This document shows, piece by piece, positions 1-6,560 of a stretch of DNA of 14,458 nt (the stretch's first letter is position 1; every line of letters begins with the position of its first letter). Made by a program: the position numbers and the translations under genes. Source of the DNA: Hyphomicrobiales bacterium (GTDB taxonomy: Bacteria > Pseudomonadota > Alphaproteobacteria > Rhizobiales > Aestuariivirgaceae); contig JANXRO010000380.1 in NCBI GenBank assembly GCA_025356765.1, positions 1 to 14,458 on the forward strand, read 5' to 3'. The notes below the pieces were generated by a model, which was given only the letters and a program-made list of their open reading frames with translations, ran no database searches and was not told the DNA's origin.

Positions 1-280
1 TGGTGGGCTTGGGAAAGTCTTCGGCAATATCAGGAACCTTGATGAAGCCATCAGCGCCGGCAGCTTTTTGAAATGCAATCAGGCCGTCATAGGTTGATTG
101 ATAGATTTGCCAATATTGCAAGGTGTAATTGATGTGTGGATCAATTGTGCCACCAGCAGCGTGGGCCAGAATGCGCATCGTTCCACCACGATGTTCTTTC
201 ATATATTCCGCAGAGGCGGGACTCAACGCACCTGCAGTAAACAACAACGATGCAACACCTGCCATCAATAGTTTCTTCAT
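1..280 (-). CDS. Family 5 ABC transporter substrate-binding protein, N-terminal part
   Basis: The gene starts at the ATG at 280-278 and runs off the left edge; about 93 residues are visible. AAGGAGACGAAC directly before the ATG is a strong ribosome binding site. The N-terminus is a typical Sec signal peptide (MKKLLMAG, then a hydrophobic run) ending in a likely SPASA|EY cleavage site near residue 24. The mature start (GGTMRILAHAAGGTIDPH, then a YDGLIAF segment and VPDIAEDFP) is the classic opening of SBP_bac_5 (oligopeptide/dipeptide/nickel-type) binding proteins. It would act in the periplasm and deliver a peptide-like or small ligand to a permease pair encoded beyond the edge. The upstream hydrolase ends only 15 bases before this start, so the two are probably co-transcribed. 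The ligand cannot be told from this fragment. Confidence 0.85.
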   Translation of the reverse strand, partial: MKKLLMAGVASLLFTAGALSPASAEYMKEHRGGTMRILAHAAGGTIDPHINYTLQYWQIYQSTYDGLIAFQKAAGADGFIKVPDIAEDFPKPT

Positions 281-295
281 GTTCGTCTCCTTGAT

Positions 296-1195
296 TTAAT
301 CATTATCCGCGAGGAATTTGCCAACGTTTTTCATGCATAATTCTTGTTCTTCGACATGCGGCATGTGGCTGGAATTGCCGTAAATTTCACCAATCGCACC
401 TTTGATGTGATCTTTGAATGGTTGTGCGCAAGCCGGTGTTGCTTCATCGTAATAGCCCGACAAAACATATGTTGGCACGTTGATGAGATGAAGCCGATCA
501 ATCACACTCCATGTTTTGAGAGTGCCCACTACGAAAAATTCATTAGGCCCATTCATCACATGATAAACCGTTGGGTTGCGAGCCACTTGCTCAAATGATG
601 CGGTGACTTCGGGCGGGAATGGCACAACGCGGCAGACATGGCGTTCATAGACCCACATGGTAGCATCTTGGTATTCTTTACTATCTGTTGTTCCTGCAGC
701 TTCATGCTTGTTCAGCGCGTCCTGAATGGGTTGCGGCATCAGCGAACGCATCCGCGCGGCTTCACTCATCCACAAAGCCATTGAAGCAGGCGAATTGGCA
801 ATTGTTAAAGACTTCAAACCAGGTGGCCGTGTTGTGCCATATTCCGCACCCAGCATGCCACCCCAGCTTTGACCCAAAACGTGGAAGGCTTTGCGTTGGC
901 CTAAATGGTCAACAAGATTATTCAACTCATCTATGAAAAGTTGAACTGTCCAAAAGTCGCCGCCCTTGTCGGGCAACAACGTGGAGTTGCCGCAGCCGAT
1001 CTGATCATAATGAATGACGGCGCGGACATCGTTGGCCAGAAGTTTATAGGCATCAATATAATTGTGACCCACACCGGGCCCGCCGTGCAGAAGAAATATC
1101 GGCGGCTTTTTTGAAGTGAGATCGCCGGTTATGCGATACCAAGTTTCATAAGGGCCGAACTTAGCGCGGCCTTCAACCTGCTTTAATGCGGGCAT
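296..1195 (-). CDS. Alpha/beta hydrolase, proline iminopeptidase / amino-acid amidase-like (peptidase family S33)
   Basis: This 299-residue cytoplasmic-type protein has no signal peptide. HGGPG at about 37-41 is the oxyanion-hole motif of proline iminopeptidases, and YDQIGCGNS at 63-71 matches their YDQRGSGxS block. GQSWGG at 108-113 carries the nucleophile Ser110. Asp250 (SGYYDEATP) and His277 (SSHMPHVEE) complete a plausible triad. Length and motif order fit tricorn-factor-F1, proline iminopeptidase and L-proline/L-amino-acid amide hydrolases. It probably releases an N-terminal residue or an amide. The ATG at 1195 has GAGG seven bases upstream. The downstream family 5 binding protein suggests it processes an imported peptide or amide (inference from context). 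An epoxide- or ester-hydrolysing member cannot be excluded. Confidence 0.85.
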   Translation of the reverse strand: MPALKQVEGRAKFGPYETWYRITGDLTSKKPPIFLLHGGPGVGHNYIDAYKLLANDVRAVIHYDQIGCGNSTLLPDKGGDFWTVQLFIDELNNLVDHLGQRKAFHVLGQSWGGMLGAEYGTTRPPGLKSLTIANSPASMALWMSEAARMRSLMPQPIQDALNKHEAAGTTDSKEYQDATMWVYERHVCRVVPFPPEVTASFEQVARNPTVYHVMNGPNEFFVVGTLKTWSVIDRLHLINVPTYVLSGYYDEATPACAQPFKDHIKGAIGEIYGNSSHMPHVEEQELCMKNVGKFLADND

Positions 1196-1225
1196 TTAAC
1201 GCCTCATAATTTTCCCTGAGCGATC

Positions 1226-1254
1226 AACCTATTTCGAAATTTTACGAATGGCAA
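1226..1254 (-). promoter_or_regulatory. Candidate promoter of the hydrolase / family 5 binding protein operon
   Basis: Read on the minus strand, TTGCCA (1254-1249), a 17-base spacer and TAGGTT (1231-1226) form a modest sigma-70-like promoter about 30 bases upstream of the hydrolase ATG. The spacer includes the perfect 10-bp palindrome ATTTCGAAAT (1231-1240), which could bind a regulator. The -10 is weak, so this is only a candidate. Confidence 0.3.
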
Positions 1255-1262
1255 TCATGATT

Positions 1263-1290
1263 CAGGCTTTGACAGTTTTGTCGCAGCCTG
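1263..1290. repeat. Imperfect hairpin between the CUT2 permease and the hydrolase
   Basis: CAGGCT (1263-1268) pairs with AGCCTG (1285-1290), and inside it GACA (1271-1274) pairs with TGTC (1279-1282). This makes a two-part stem with a small internal loop. On the minus strand, the direction of transcription of the permease, no T-run follows, so it is not a standard intrinsic terminator. It may still mark the operon boundary, which would agree with the 189-base gap. Confidence 0.3.
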
Positions 1291-1384
1291 TGGGTTTTGC
1301 TATTGCGAATTGCACACTTACTCGCCGTGGCCTGGCGTGTATGGCTGGGCTTTATTGTGATAGATGGCAGGCAAGCCGTGTTGT

Positions 1385-2383
1385 TCAGTTGCGAACAAGC
1401 TTTGCAATGCTTCCCGCCGCAACGGATGCGATGATGATTGTGCCAATCAGTATGTCGCGGATGTAACTATCAACACTCATTTGGGTTAAACCGTTGCTCA
1501 GGACGCCGATGATCAATATGCCCACCAACGTATACAATACGCGGGGCTCGCCGTGGCGACCGATTGTCATTCCCAAAAAAACTGCTGCAATCGCATCAAG
1601 CATCAAACCGCTGCCCTGGGTTGGGTTAGCAGATGCGACGCGGCTGGCATACATCAAACCCGCAGTTGCCGCACCGAGGCCCGTGATGCAAAAGCCAACC
1701 AATCGCGTAATACGCACATTTATTCCAGCCAGTCGCGCAGCCTCAGAACTTCCGCCCATGGCATAAACATGGCGGCCAAACACAAGCTTCTCGAGTACGA
1801 CCCATAAAATTAAAAGGGCCAGCATTGCCAAGAGTGTAAGATTTGGCAAATGCAAATATTGATCATTTGAACTCCAGAGAGGAATTCCACCTTTTGCAAA
1901 ATCTGAAAACTCTGCGGGAATATCAGCTCCAAATATGGTTTTTCCGCCACTGATGACAAAGGCCAAGCCGCTGAAAATTGTCAAGGTTCCGAGTGTTGCA
2001 ACAAATGGCAATATGCCTAAATAGCTCACTAGCAGACCGTTGAAGGCACCACCTAAAATGCCAACGAATATTGCCAGAGTTACACCAAAGAAAACTGAAC
2101 CCGTGTCACGAAATGCCACCGCGGCCACCACACCTGCAAGACTGGCCATTGAGCCCACACTAAGATCAAAATCGCCCATCGCCATAACGGCAGTCATAGC
2201 GAATGCTGTTATGGCCAGCATGCTCATCTGCTGTGAAATGTTAAGAATGTTTCGGCCAGTTAGAAAAGTATCTGGCAACATGATCCAAAAGAAAATCACC
2301 ATGCCGAAAAAGCAAACGAGCGTGCCGAAAGTTTGAATTGCCTTGAGCACGCTCGTTAAATTAAAGCTTTGGAAAACGGTCAT
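1385..2383 (-). CDS. CUT2-family (ribose/xylose-type) ABC transporter permease
   Basis: This 332-residue, very hydrophobic inner-membrane protein resembles RbsC/XylH/AraH permeases (BPD_transp_2). After a hydrophobic N-terminus it has AMGDFDLSVGSMASLAG at about 67-83, the strongly conserved 'G(G)IDLSVG' segment of this family. GLLVSYLGILPFVATLGT follows at about 116-133, and the cytoplasmic GGSSEAARLAGINV block, which contacts the ATPase, lies at about 216-229. Eight to ten membrane segments can be drawn. Its ATG (2383-2381) overlaps the TGA of the binding-protein gene as ATGA, so the two are translationally coupled. No RbsA-like ATPase gene follows. After the stop there are 189 bases and then an unrelated hydrolase. 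Confidence 0.93.
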   Translation of the reverse strand: MTVFQSFNLTSVLKAIQTFGTLVCFFGMVIFFWIMLPDTFLTGRNILNISQQMSMLAITAFAMTAVMAMGDFDLSVGSMASLAGVVAAVAFRDTGSVFFGVTLAIFVGILGGAFNGLLVSYLGILPFVATLGTLTIFSGLAFVISGGKTIFGADIPAEFSDFAKGGIPLWSSNDQYLHLPNLTLLAMLALLILWVVLEKLVFGRHVYAMGGSSEAARLAGINVRITRLVGFCITGLGAATAGLMYASRVASANPTQGSGLMLDAIAAVFLGMTIGRHGEPRVLYTLVGILIIGVLSNGLTQMSVDSYIRDILIGTIIIASVAAGSIAKLVRN

Positions 2384-3312
2384 TCAGCCACGTTGGCGCT
2401 TGTTATCAACCGTGTTGGAACATAGATCACGCTTTGCTTAATGGCCTCGCCGCTAAGTTTGCGCTTCACATATTCTGCCACTTTTGCACCGATGCCTTTG
2501 AAATCTTGCGCCATCGACGCTTCAAAGTTACCAGCTTTTGCAATTGCTGCTCGTGCTTCGGGATTTGCATCAATTCCGGTGATGACTATTCCTTCGCCGC
2601 CGCGGCCGGCTGCTTCAATGGCCTGCAATGCGCCCAAAGCGGGTTGATCCCATGCTGCCCAAACTGCAGAGATCGATCCCTTTTCAGGGTGGGCTGCTAA
2701 AATGGCTTCCATCTTTGCGCGGCTATCAGCAATGCCGCCGTCTTTCACGTCGGGTGTAACGTGATCGATGACTTTAATTCCGGGATTATTTTTAAAAATC
2801 GTGTCTGCAATAATGCCGCGTTGTTGCACTGGCGGAAATGCTTCAAAAATGAACATGATCACATTGCCTTTGCCGTTGATGCGATTGGATACATAAGCTG
2901 CTGTATCTGCCGCCATCGAATAGCCGTTGCTTGTCACATTGGTTACAAGCAATGGTGAAGCGCCTGCGTCCATGCCAAAAACCGGAATGCCGGCTGCTTT
3001 TGCCGCTTCAAGACCGGCGGTCACTTGCGAAGGATCAACGTTAATCACAATCGCTGCAGGCTTTTGGTTTGCAGCGTCTTCCAGGCGAGAAATAACTGCA
3101 GCCACGTCTCCCTTGGTGTCTACCACATTCACATCCCAGCCATTTGCCTTGGCTTTTTCTTGAAATGCTTCAACATAAAATTGCGTGCCGGGTTGGCTGA
3201 GATAGGGTGTGATCACCGTTATTTTTTCGCCAGCTGCAAGGGCCACGCCAGTCATCAGCGCCAGCGCCGACACAGTGGCCAGCCCTAAAAAGCTTCTGCG
3301 AATTATTTTCAT
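2380..3312 (-). CDS. CUT2-family (ribose-type) periplasmic sugar-binding protein
   Basis: The reading frame is open back to 3402, but the start is set at the ATG at 3312. GGGAG lies 7 bases upstream of it, and a proper signal peptide begins there (MKIIRRSFLGLATVSALALM, likely cleavage after GVALA near residue 26). The product is 310 residues. The mature protein has the Peripla_BP_4 pattern: VITPYLSQPGTQFYVEAFQE, then RLEDAANQKPAAIVINVDP, GIPVFGMDAG and WAAWDQPALGALQAIEAAG. This is the RbsB-like fold that captures pentoses, hexoses or polyols in the periplasm. It feeds the coupled permease at 1385-2383. A xylulokinase-like gene diverges from it, which hints at a pentose, pentitol or ketose ligand (inference). 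Confidence 0.93.
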   Translation of the reverse strand: MKIIRRSFLGLATVSALALMTGVALAAGEKITVITPYLSQPGTQFYVEAFQEKAKANGWDVNVVDTKGDVAAVISRLEDAANQKPAAIVINVDPSQVTAGLEAAKAAGIPVFGMDAGASPLLVTNVTSNGYSMAADTAAYVSNRINGKGNVIMFIFEAFPPVQQRGIIADTIFKNNPGIKVIDHVTPDVKDGGIADSRAKMEAILAAHPEKGSISAVWAAWDQPALGALQAIEAAGRGGEGIVITGIDANPEARAAIAKAGNFEASMAQDFKGIGAKVAEYVKRKLSGEAIKQSVIYVPTRLITSANVAE

Positions 3313-3402
3313 AGTATTCTCCCACAAAATGTTTTGTTGTTTGCTTTGCTTATCAGAATTATTCCGGCACAATAATAGTGCACAAAAAATTGGGGCGCGC
3401 AA
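3313..3402. promoter_or_regulatory. Divergent promoter region, sugar-binding protein / FGGY kinase
   Basis: These 90 AT-rich bases separate two divergent start codons and must hold both promoters unless those lie in the genes. On the plus strand TTGCTT (3348-3353) lies 18-19 bases before AATAAT-like sequence near 3371-3376. On the minus strand TTGTGC lies about 18 bases before TAATTC. A short repeat GCAC-N7-GTGC (3367-3381) sits in the middle. The TTGCATACGTATKCAA operator of the right half is absent, so this locus is probably under a different regulator. Confidence 0.45.
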
Positions 3403-4854
3403 ATGTTAATTGGCATCGATGTTGGCACGACAGCTATAAAAGCCAGCGTATTGACTTTATATGGCAAAACAATCGGGAATTTCAACCAAAGTTACCCTAC
3501 GCTGCGCCTGAAGGCTGCCCAGGTTGAACAAAATCCGAATGATTGGATCCACCATGTGCAAGGCGCGCTTCAACAGTTCGCAGAATATCCTATCGAAGCA
3601 ATTGGACTTTGTTCGCAGGTCAACACGCATGTTTTTGTCGATGCTGATGGCAAGCCACTGATGCCAGCAATAACTTGGCAAGACGGTCGTTGCGCTGAAG
3701 AAGCTGCAAAGCTGGATGCTCAAATTACGACTGAAGAAAAAATCGGTTGGTGGGGAGCGCCTTTACCGATTGATGCGAGCCATGTTCTGGCCCGCATGGC
3801 CTATGTGAGAAAACATCATCCCGAAATTTGGAATAAAACGCGTTGGGTTATGGCGCCAAAAGACTTTTGTCTGTTCCATCTTACGGGTGAAGTTTCAACC
3901 GATCCTATGACCGCTTTTGGAATTGTTGATAGCCAACTGTCACCAATTCAACGTCTGTTTGATCTTGTTCCTAATGCCGCAGAAAGGCTTCCACCCATTC
4001 GGTCTTTCACAACGGTAATCGGAAAAGTGAGAAAGGGCCTGCCCTGCGCCAATGTGCCCGTGGTTTCAGGAGCCATGGACGCATGGTCTGGACTTTTGGG
4101 TGCTGGCGTTTGCGAGGATGGACAAGGCCTCTATCTCAGTGGCACCAGTGAAATTTTAGGGATTGTATCTTCTCTCAAAGCATCAGTTCCCGGCGTGATT
4201 GCTTTTCCCAAATGCGAAGGCATTGTGTTTCATGCTGGCCCTACTCAATCAGGCGGCGCATCGATAGAATGGCTGTCTCGACTTCTTGGTAAAAGACCAC
4301 TGGAAATCTCGGGGCTGGCAGCCACAGCCGATGTGACCAAGCCCTTGCCCATTTTTTTGCCTCATCTCGAAGGCGAGCGGGCACCCCTGTGGGATATTCA
4401 TTCACGGGCATCACTTTCCGGCATAGATTCCAATACCGGGGCGGCAGAGATTTCGCGTGCAGTGCTTGAGGGTGTTGCCTATTCTGCGCGTCTGGTCATG
4501 GATAGTTTGGAAGTTTCCGCTTGCATTCGCCCGCTGGAAATCAATCATTCAGGCGGCGGTTCGGCTTCGGATGTTTGGTGCCAAATTCGTGCTGACGTTT
4601 TGGGCCGCCCAATCAAGCGAACCAAAATGACCGATGCTGGCGTCCTGGGTGCAGCACTTATCGCTGGCACAGGGCTGGGTCTTTTTTCTTCGCTTAATTC
4701 AGCAGTAAAAACTCTTGTCAAACAAGACCGAATATTTTTGCCCAATCCAAAAGAATTTGACCGGCATGCTGATGGCTTTGAGAGATATAAATTACTGTAT
4801 CAACAGTTGGTGCCGTGGAACTTGACCTTGCCCCAAACTTTCGTTCAGTTTTAA
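3403..4854 (+). CDS. FGGY-family carbohydrate kinase, xylulokinase-like
   Basis: This 483-residue cytoplasmic kinase would phosphorylate a sugar or ketose with ATP. The N-terminal FGGY domain opens with LIGIDVGTTAIKASVL (phosphate-binding Asp6). The WQDGRCAEEAAKL block near 91-103 matches the WNDGRCxxEC segment of E. coli XylB. VSGAMDAWSGLLGAG carries the likely catalytic base Asp226, at the place of XylB 'GGDNAAG'. YLSGTSEILGIV resembles the LGTSG phosphate loop. HLEGERAP (321-328) and the C-terminal GGGSASDVWCQIRADVLGRP adenine-binding region are also present. Length and motif order fit xylulokinases. Within the family D-ribulose, L-ribulose or erythrulose kinases remain possible. It diverges from the CUT2 transporter and probably acts on its cargo. 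No isomerase or dehydrogenase gene is adjacent. Confidence 0.9.
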   Translation: MLIGIDVGTTAIKASVLTLYGKTIGNFNQSYPTLRLKAAQVEQNPNDWIHHVQGALQQFAEYPIEAIGLCSQVNTHVFVDADGKPLMPAITWQDGRCAEEAAKLDAQITTEEKIGWWGAPLPIDASHVLARMAYVRKHHPEIWNKTRWVMAPKDFCLFHLTGEVSTDPMTAFGIVDSQLSPIQRLFDLVPNAAERLPPIRSFTTVIGKVRKGLPCANVPVVSGAMDAWSGLLGAGVCEDGQGLYLSGTSEILGIVSSLKASVPGVIAFPKCEGIVFHAGPTQSGGASIEWLSRLLGKRPLEISGLAATADVTKPLPIFLPHLEGERAPLWDIHSRASLSGIDSNTGAAEISRAVLEGVAYSARLVMDSLEVSACIRPLEINHSGGGSASDVWCQIRADVLGRPIKRTKMTDAGVLGAALIAGTGLGLFSSLNSAVKTLVKQDRIFLPNPKEFDRHADGFERYKLLYQQLVPWNLTLPQTFVQF

Positions 4855-4855
4855 A

Positions 4856-4984
4856 TTCCCTTTGGCTGTTGGTTCTGCTCTTCAGTCTGGTCGTGCAAGG
4901 GCCATGGATGCGACCATCATGTTCGCAGAACTTAGGGCCTTTACCCACTGTTACCCATTGGGCAACTTGCTCAATGCAATGTAA
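4856..4984 (+). pseudogene. Possible relic of a class III adenylate/guanylate cyclase domain
   Basis: One frame across this otherwise non-coding stretch reads, before a TAA at 4982-4984, ARAMDATIMFAELRAFTH and ends in LGNLLNAM. The TIMFAELRAFT part resembles the opening of class III nucleotidyl cyclase domains (T-V-L/M-F-A-D/E-L/I-R-G-F-T), and LLNAM resembles the later LLNxYF segment. Between them most of the usual spacer is missing, and no start or downstream domain exists. If real it is a deleted remnant with no function. The match is short and could be chance. Confidence 0.2.
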
Positions 4985-5042
4985 AGCTTTTGCCAGCGCC
5001 ACACTTTGCGGCTGTTGATTAATTGCGGCTTGGGCACAAAGC

Positions 5043-5092
5043 TTGAGACACGCGATGGTTTAATAATGAAAATTGTTGGCAGTGCGTCTCAA
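5043..5092. repeat. Imperfect inverted repeat upstream of the hisD-like operator
   Basis: TTGAGACACGC (5043-5053) and GCGTCTCAA (5084-5092) are complementary apart from a two-base bulge, with a 30-base AT-rich loop. No T-run follows on either strand, so it is a poor terminator. It could be a binding site or chance structure. Confidence 0.25.
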
Positions 5093-5111
5093 CAGAAAAA
5101 GCTGGATTATT

Positions 5112-5140
5112 TTGACTGCGTATGCAAGAATTTGTAAGAT
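5112..5140 (+). promoter_or_regulatory. LacI-type operator overlapping a sigma-70 promoter for hisD-like gene 1
   Basis: TTGACTGCGTATGCAA (5112-5127) matches the TTGCATACGTATGCAA consensus of the regulon at 13 of 16 positions, including the central CG and the whole right half. Its first six bases are also a near-perfect -35, TTGACT. It is followed by a 17-base spacer and the -10 TAAGAT (5135-5140). A repressor bound here would cover the -35. Transcription would start near 5147, leaving a leader of about 115 bases before the GTG at 5263. Confidence 0.75.
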
Positions 5141-5175
5141 TAGATTTTAGACTTGGCTTTGTTGTTTAGGCATAT

Positions 5176-5187
5176 TTTTTTGGTGCC
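5176..5187 (+). repeat. 12-base word shared with the ATPase leader, copy 1
   Basis: TTTTTTGGTGCC occurs here, in the predicted leader of hisD-like gene 1, and again at 13209-13220 in the leader of the ATPase/hisD-like 2 transcript. A CCGAAGT word follows in both. It may be a leader element shared by the two co-regulated transcripts, or chance in T-rich leaders. Confidence 0.3.
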
Positions 5188-5262
5188 CAAACTCATAAGC
5201 CCGAAGTGACGTGGTGGCATTTGTGTCGCCAAATTGTAGTATTTTTTAGAGGAAAAAAATTC

Positions 5263-6555
5263 GTGATTTCAACGGCAACTTCTTCATTCGCGAATGTCCG
5301 CTTTGTAAAAGCCCCCAGCTTTAGTCAAAGTGATGGTAATAATTCGGTTTCCACTCTGGTTGCGGAAGTGCTGGCTGATGTGCGTAAGAGGGGCAATGCA
5401 GCGGTGCGAGACTATGCCTTGCGGTTTGATAAGTCCGAGTTGAGTGAGTTTGAAGTGAGTGGAAAAGACCGTGAAGCGGCTTTGAATTTGCTGGACCCGC
5501 AAACCCGCCGCGATACTGAATTTGCAATTGATAATGTGCGTAACTTTGCCAAGGCCCAACTGGCCACAATTTTGCCGCTTGAAGTGGAAACCCTTCCGGG
5601 AGTTCACTTGGGCCACCGGGTTATTCCGATTGAGCGGGTGGGGTGCTATGTTCCTGGTGGACGCTATCCACTATTATCCGCTCCGGTAATGACAATCGTT
5701 CCGGCCAAAGTTGCCGGTGTCGATGAAATTGTAGCGTGTTTGCCACCCAATGCTCATCCTGCAATGATAGCGGGTTGTCATCTTTCAGGTGCCGATCGCA
5801 TATTCCGCATTGGGGGTGCCCAAGCCATTGCGGCGATGGCTTTTGGAACTGAAACAGTTCCTGCAGTTACGAAGATTGTTGGCCCCGGCAATGCTTTTGT
5901 GAACGAGGCCAAGCGGCAAGTCTTCGGCCCTGTTGGCATCGACCAGTTGGCCGGACCTTCAGAAATTTTCGTTTTGGCTGACGCCACCGGTGACGCTGAA
6001 ATGATTGCAACAGATTTGCTGGCACAGGCTGAACATGATGTGCGCACGCGTGTGGGATTGATTACCACTGACGCAAAACTTGCTGAGGCGACGCTTGTTG
6101 AAGTTAATCGCCAATTGCTTGGCTTATCCACTGCCAATGTGGCGGCGCAGGCTTGGAAAGACTATGGTGAAATTGTTGTTTGTGCTGATGAGACGGCCAT
6201 GATCAAATATTCAGATTTTATTGCGGCGGAGCATTTGCAAATTCATACCGCTGACCCTCATGCGACAGCTGCCAAAGTTCGAAACTATGGATCGCTGTTT
6301 ATCGGCGAACTGGCAAGTGTGGTTTATTCTGATAAATGCTGCGGTACCAATCACACTTTGCCGACCATGGGTGCAGGCAAATATACTGGCGGTCTTTGGG
6401 TGGGGGCATATGTTAAAATCGCAACGCATCAGTGGATTGATGAGCGCGGTGTAAAGACATTGGCACCACCTGCCACGCGCCAAAGTGCCAGCGAAGGATT
6501 GGAAGGCCATCGTCGTGCTGCGCAGTTGCGGCTTGACCGAATGCAATCAGTTTAA
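5263..6555 (+). CDS. Histidinol-dehydrogenase-superfamily enzyme (non-biosynthetic type), copy 1
   Basis: The start is taken as GTG 5263: AGAGGA (5248-5253) sits nine bases upstream. The upstream in-frame ATG at 5206 has no ribosome binding site and would add a hydrophobic, non-family N-terminus. The product is 430 residues, a normal HisD length. All key residues of E. coli HisD have counterparts: zinc ligands Gln255, His258, Asp357 and His416; catalytic pair Glu323-His324 (AAEHLQI); and Ser233, His364 and Glu411. The family performs two successive NAD+ oxidations of a primary alcohol to a carboxylate. No his gene is nearby. The C-terminal TGGLWVGAYVKIATHQ stretch recalls HisD homologues such as sulfopropanediol dehydrogenase HpsN more than true HisD, so another alcohol substrate is likely (inference). 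It has its own operator and promoter, and ends five bases from the convergent SnoaL-like gene 1. Confidence 0.9.
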   Translation: MISTATSSFANVRFVKAPSFSQSDGNNSVSTLVAEVLADVRKRGNAAVRDYALRFDKSELSEFEVSGKDREAALNLLDPQTRRDTEFAIDNVRNFAKAQLATILPLEVETLPGVHLGHRVIPIERVGCYVPGGRYPLLSAPVMTIVPAKVAGVDEIVACLPPNAHPAMIAGCHLSGADRIFRIGGAQAIAAMAFGTETVPAVTKIVGPGNAFVNEAKRQVFGPVGIDQLAGPSEIFVLADATGDAEMIATDLLAQAEHDVRTRVGLITTDAKLAEATLVEVNRQLLGLSTANVAAQAWKDYGEIVVCADETAMIKYSDFIAAEHLQIHTADPHATAAKVRNYGSLFIGELASVVYSDKCCGTNHTLPTMGAGKYTGGLWVGAYVKIATHQWIDERGVKTLAPPATRQSASEGLEGHRRAAQLRLDRMQSV

Positions 6556-6560
6556 ATCAT

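Larger units (their letters stand above)
4855..5111. other. Gene-poor intergenic stretch between kinase and hisD-like gene 1
   Basis: About 400 bases separate the kinase stop (4854) from the hisD-like start (5263), of which this is the upstream part. No frame here has a convincing ribosome binding site and full-length product. It holds a short cyclase-like relic frame (4856-4984) and an imperfect inverted repeat (5043-5092), both listed separately. No clear intrinsic terminator of the kinase transcript is visible. Confidence 0.6.

Noticed and set aside
1263..1290. Intrinsic terminator of the CUT2 operon
   Set aside because: The hairpin is interrupted and lacks a T-run on the minus strand. 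Kept only as a possible structure.
3313..3402. Longer open frame for the CUT2 binding protein starting at 3402
   Set aside because: The extra 30 residues precede a complete signal peptide. ATG 3312 has GGGAG upstream.
5206..5262. In-frame ATG at 5206 as the start of hisD-like gene 1
   Set aside because: It has no ribosome binding site and encodes an odd aromatic N-terminus. GTG 5263 has AGAGGA at good spacing and gives a family-length protein.
5284..5616. Overlapping reverse-strand frame inside hisD-like gene 1, and similar frames in other genes
   Set aside because: Composition and lack of start signals or family features mark these as antisense shadows of the real genes.
5263..6555. Histidine-biosynthetic hisD
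   Set aside because: There are no other his genes nearby, it sits in a LacI-operator regulon, and a second HisD-like gene is coupled to a transporter ATPase. It is not formally excluded because the key residues are intact.
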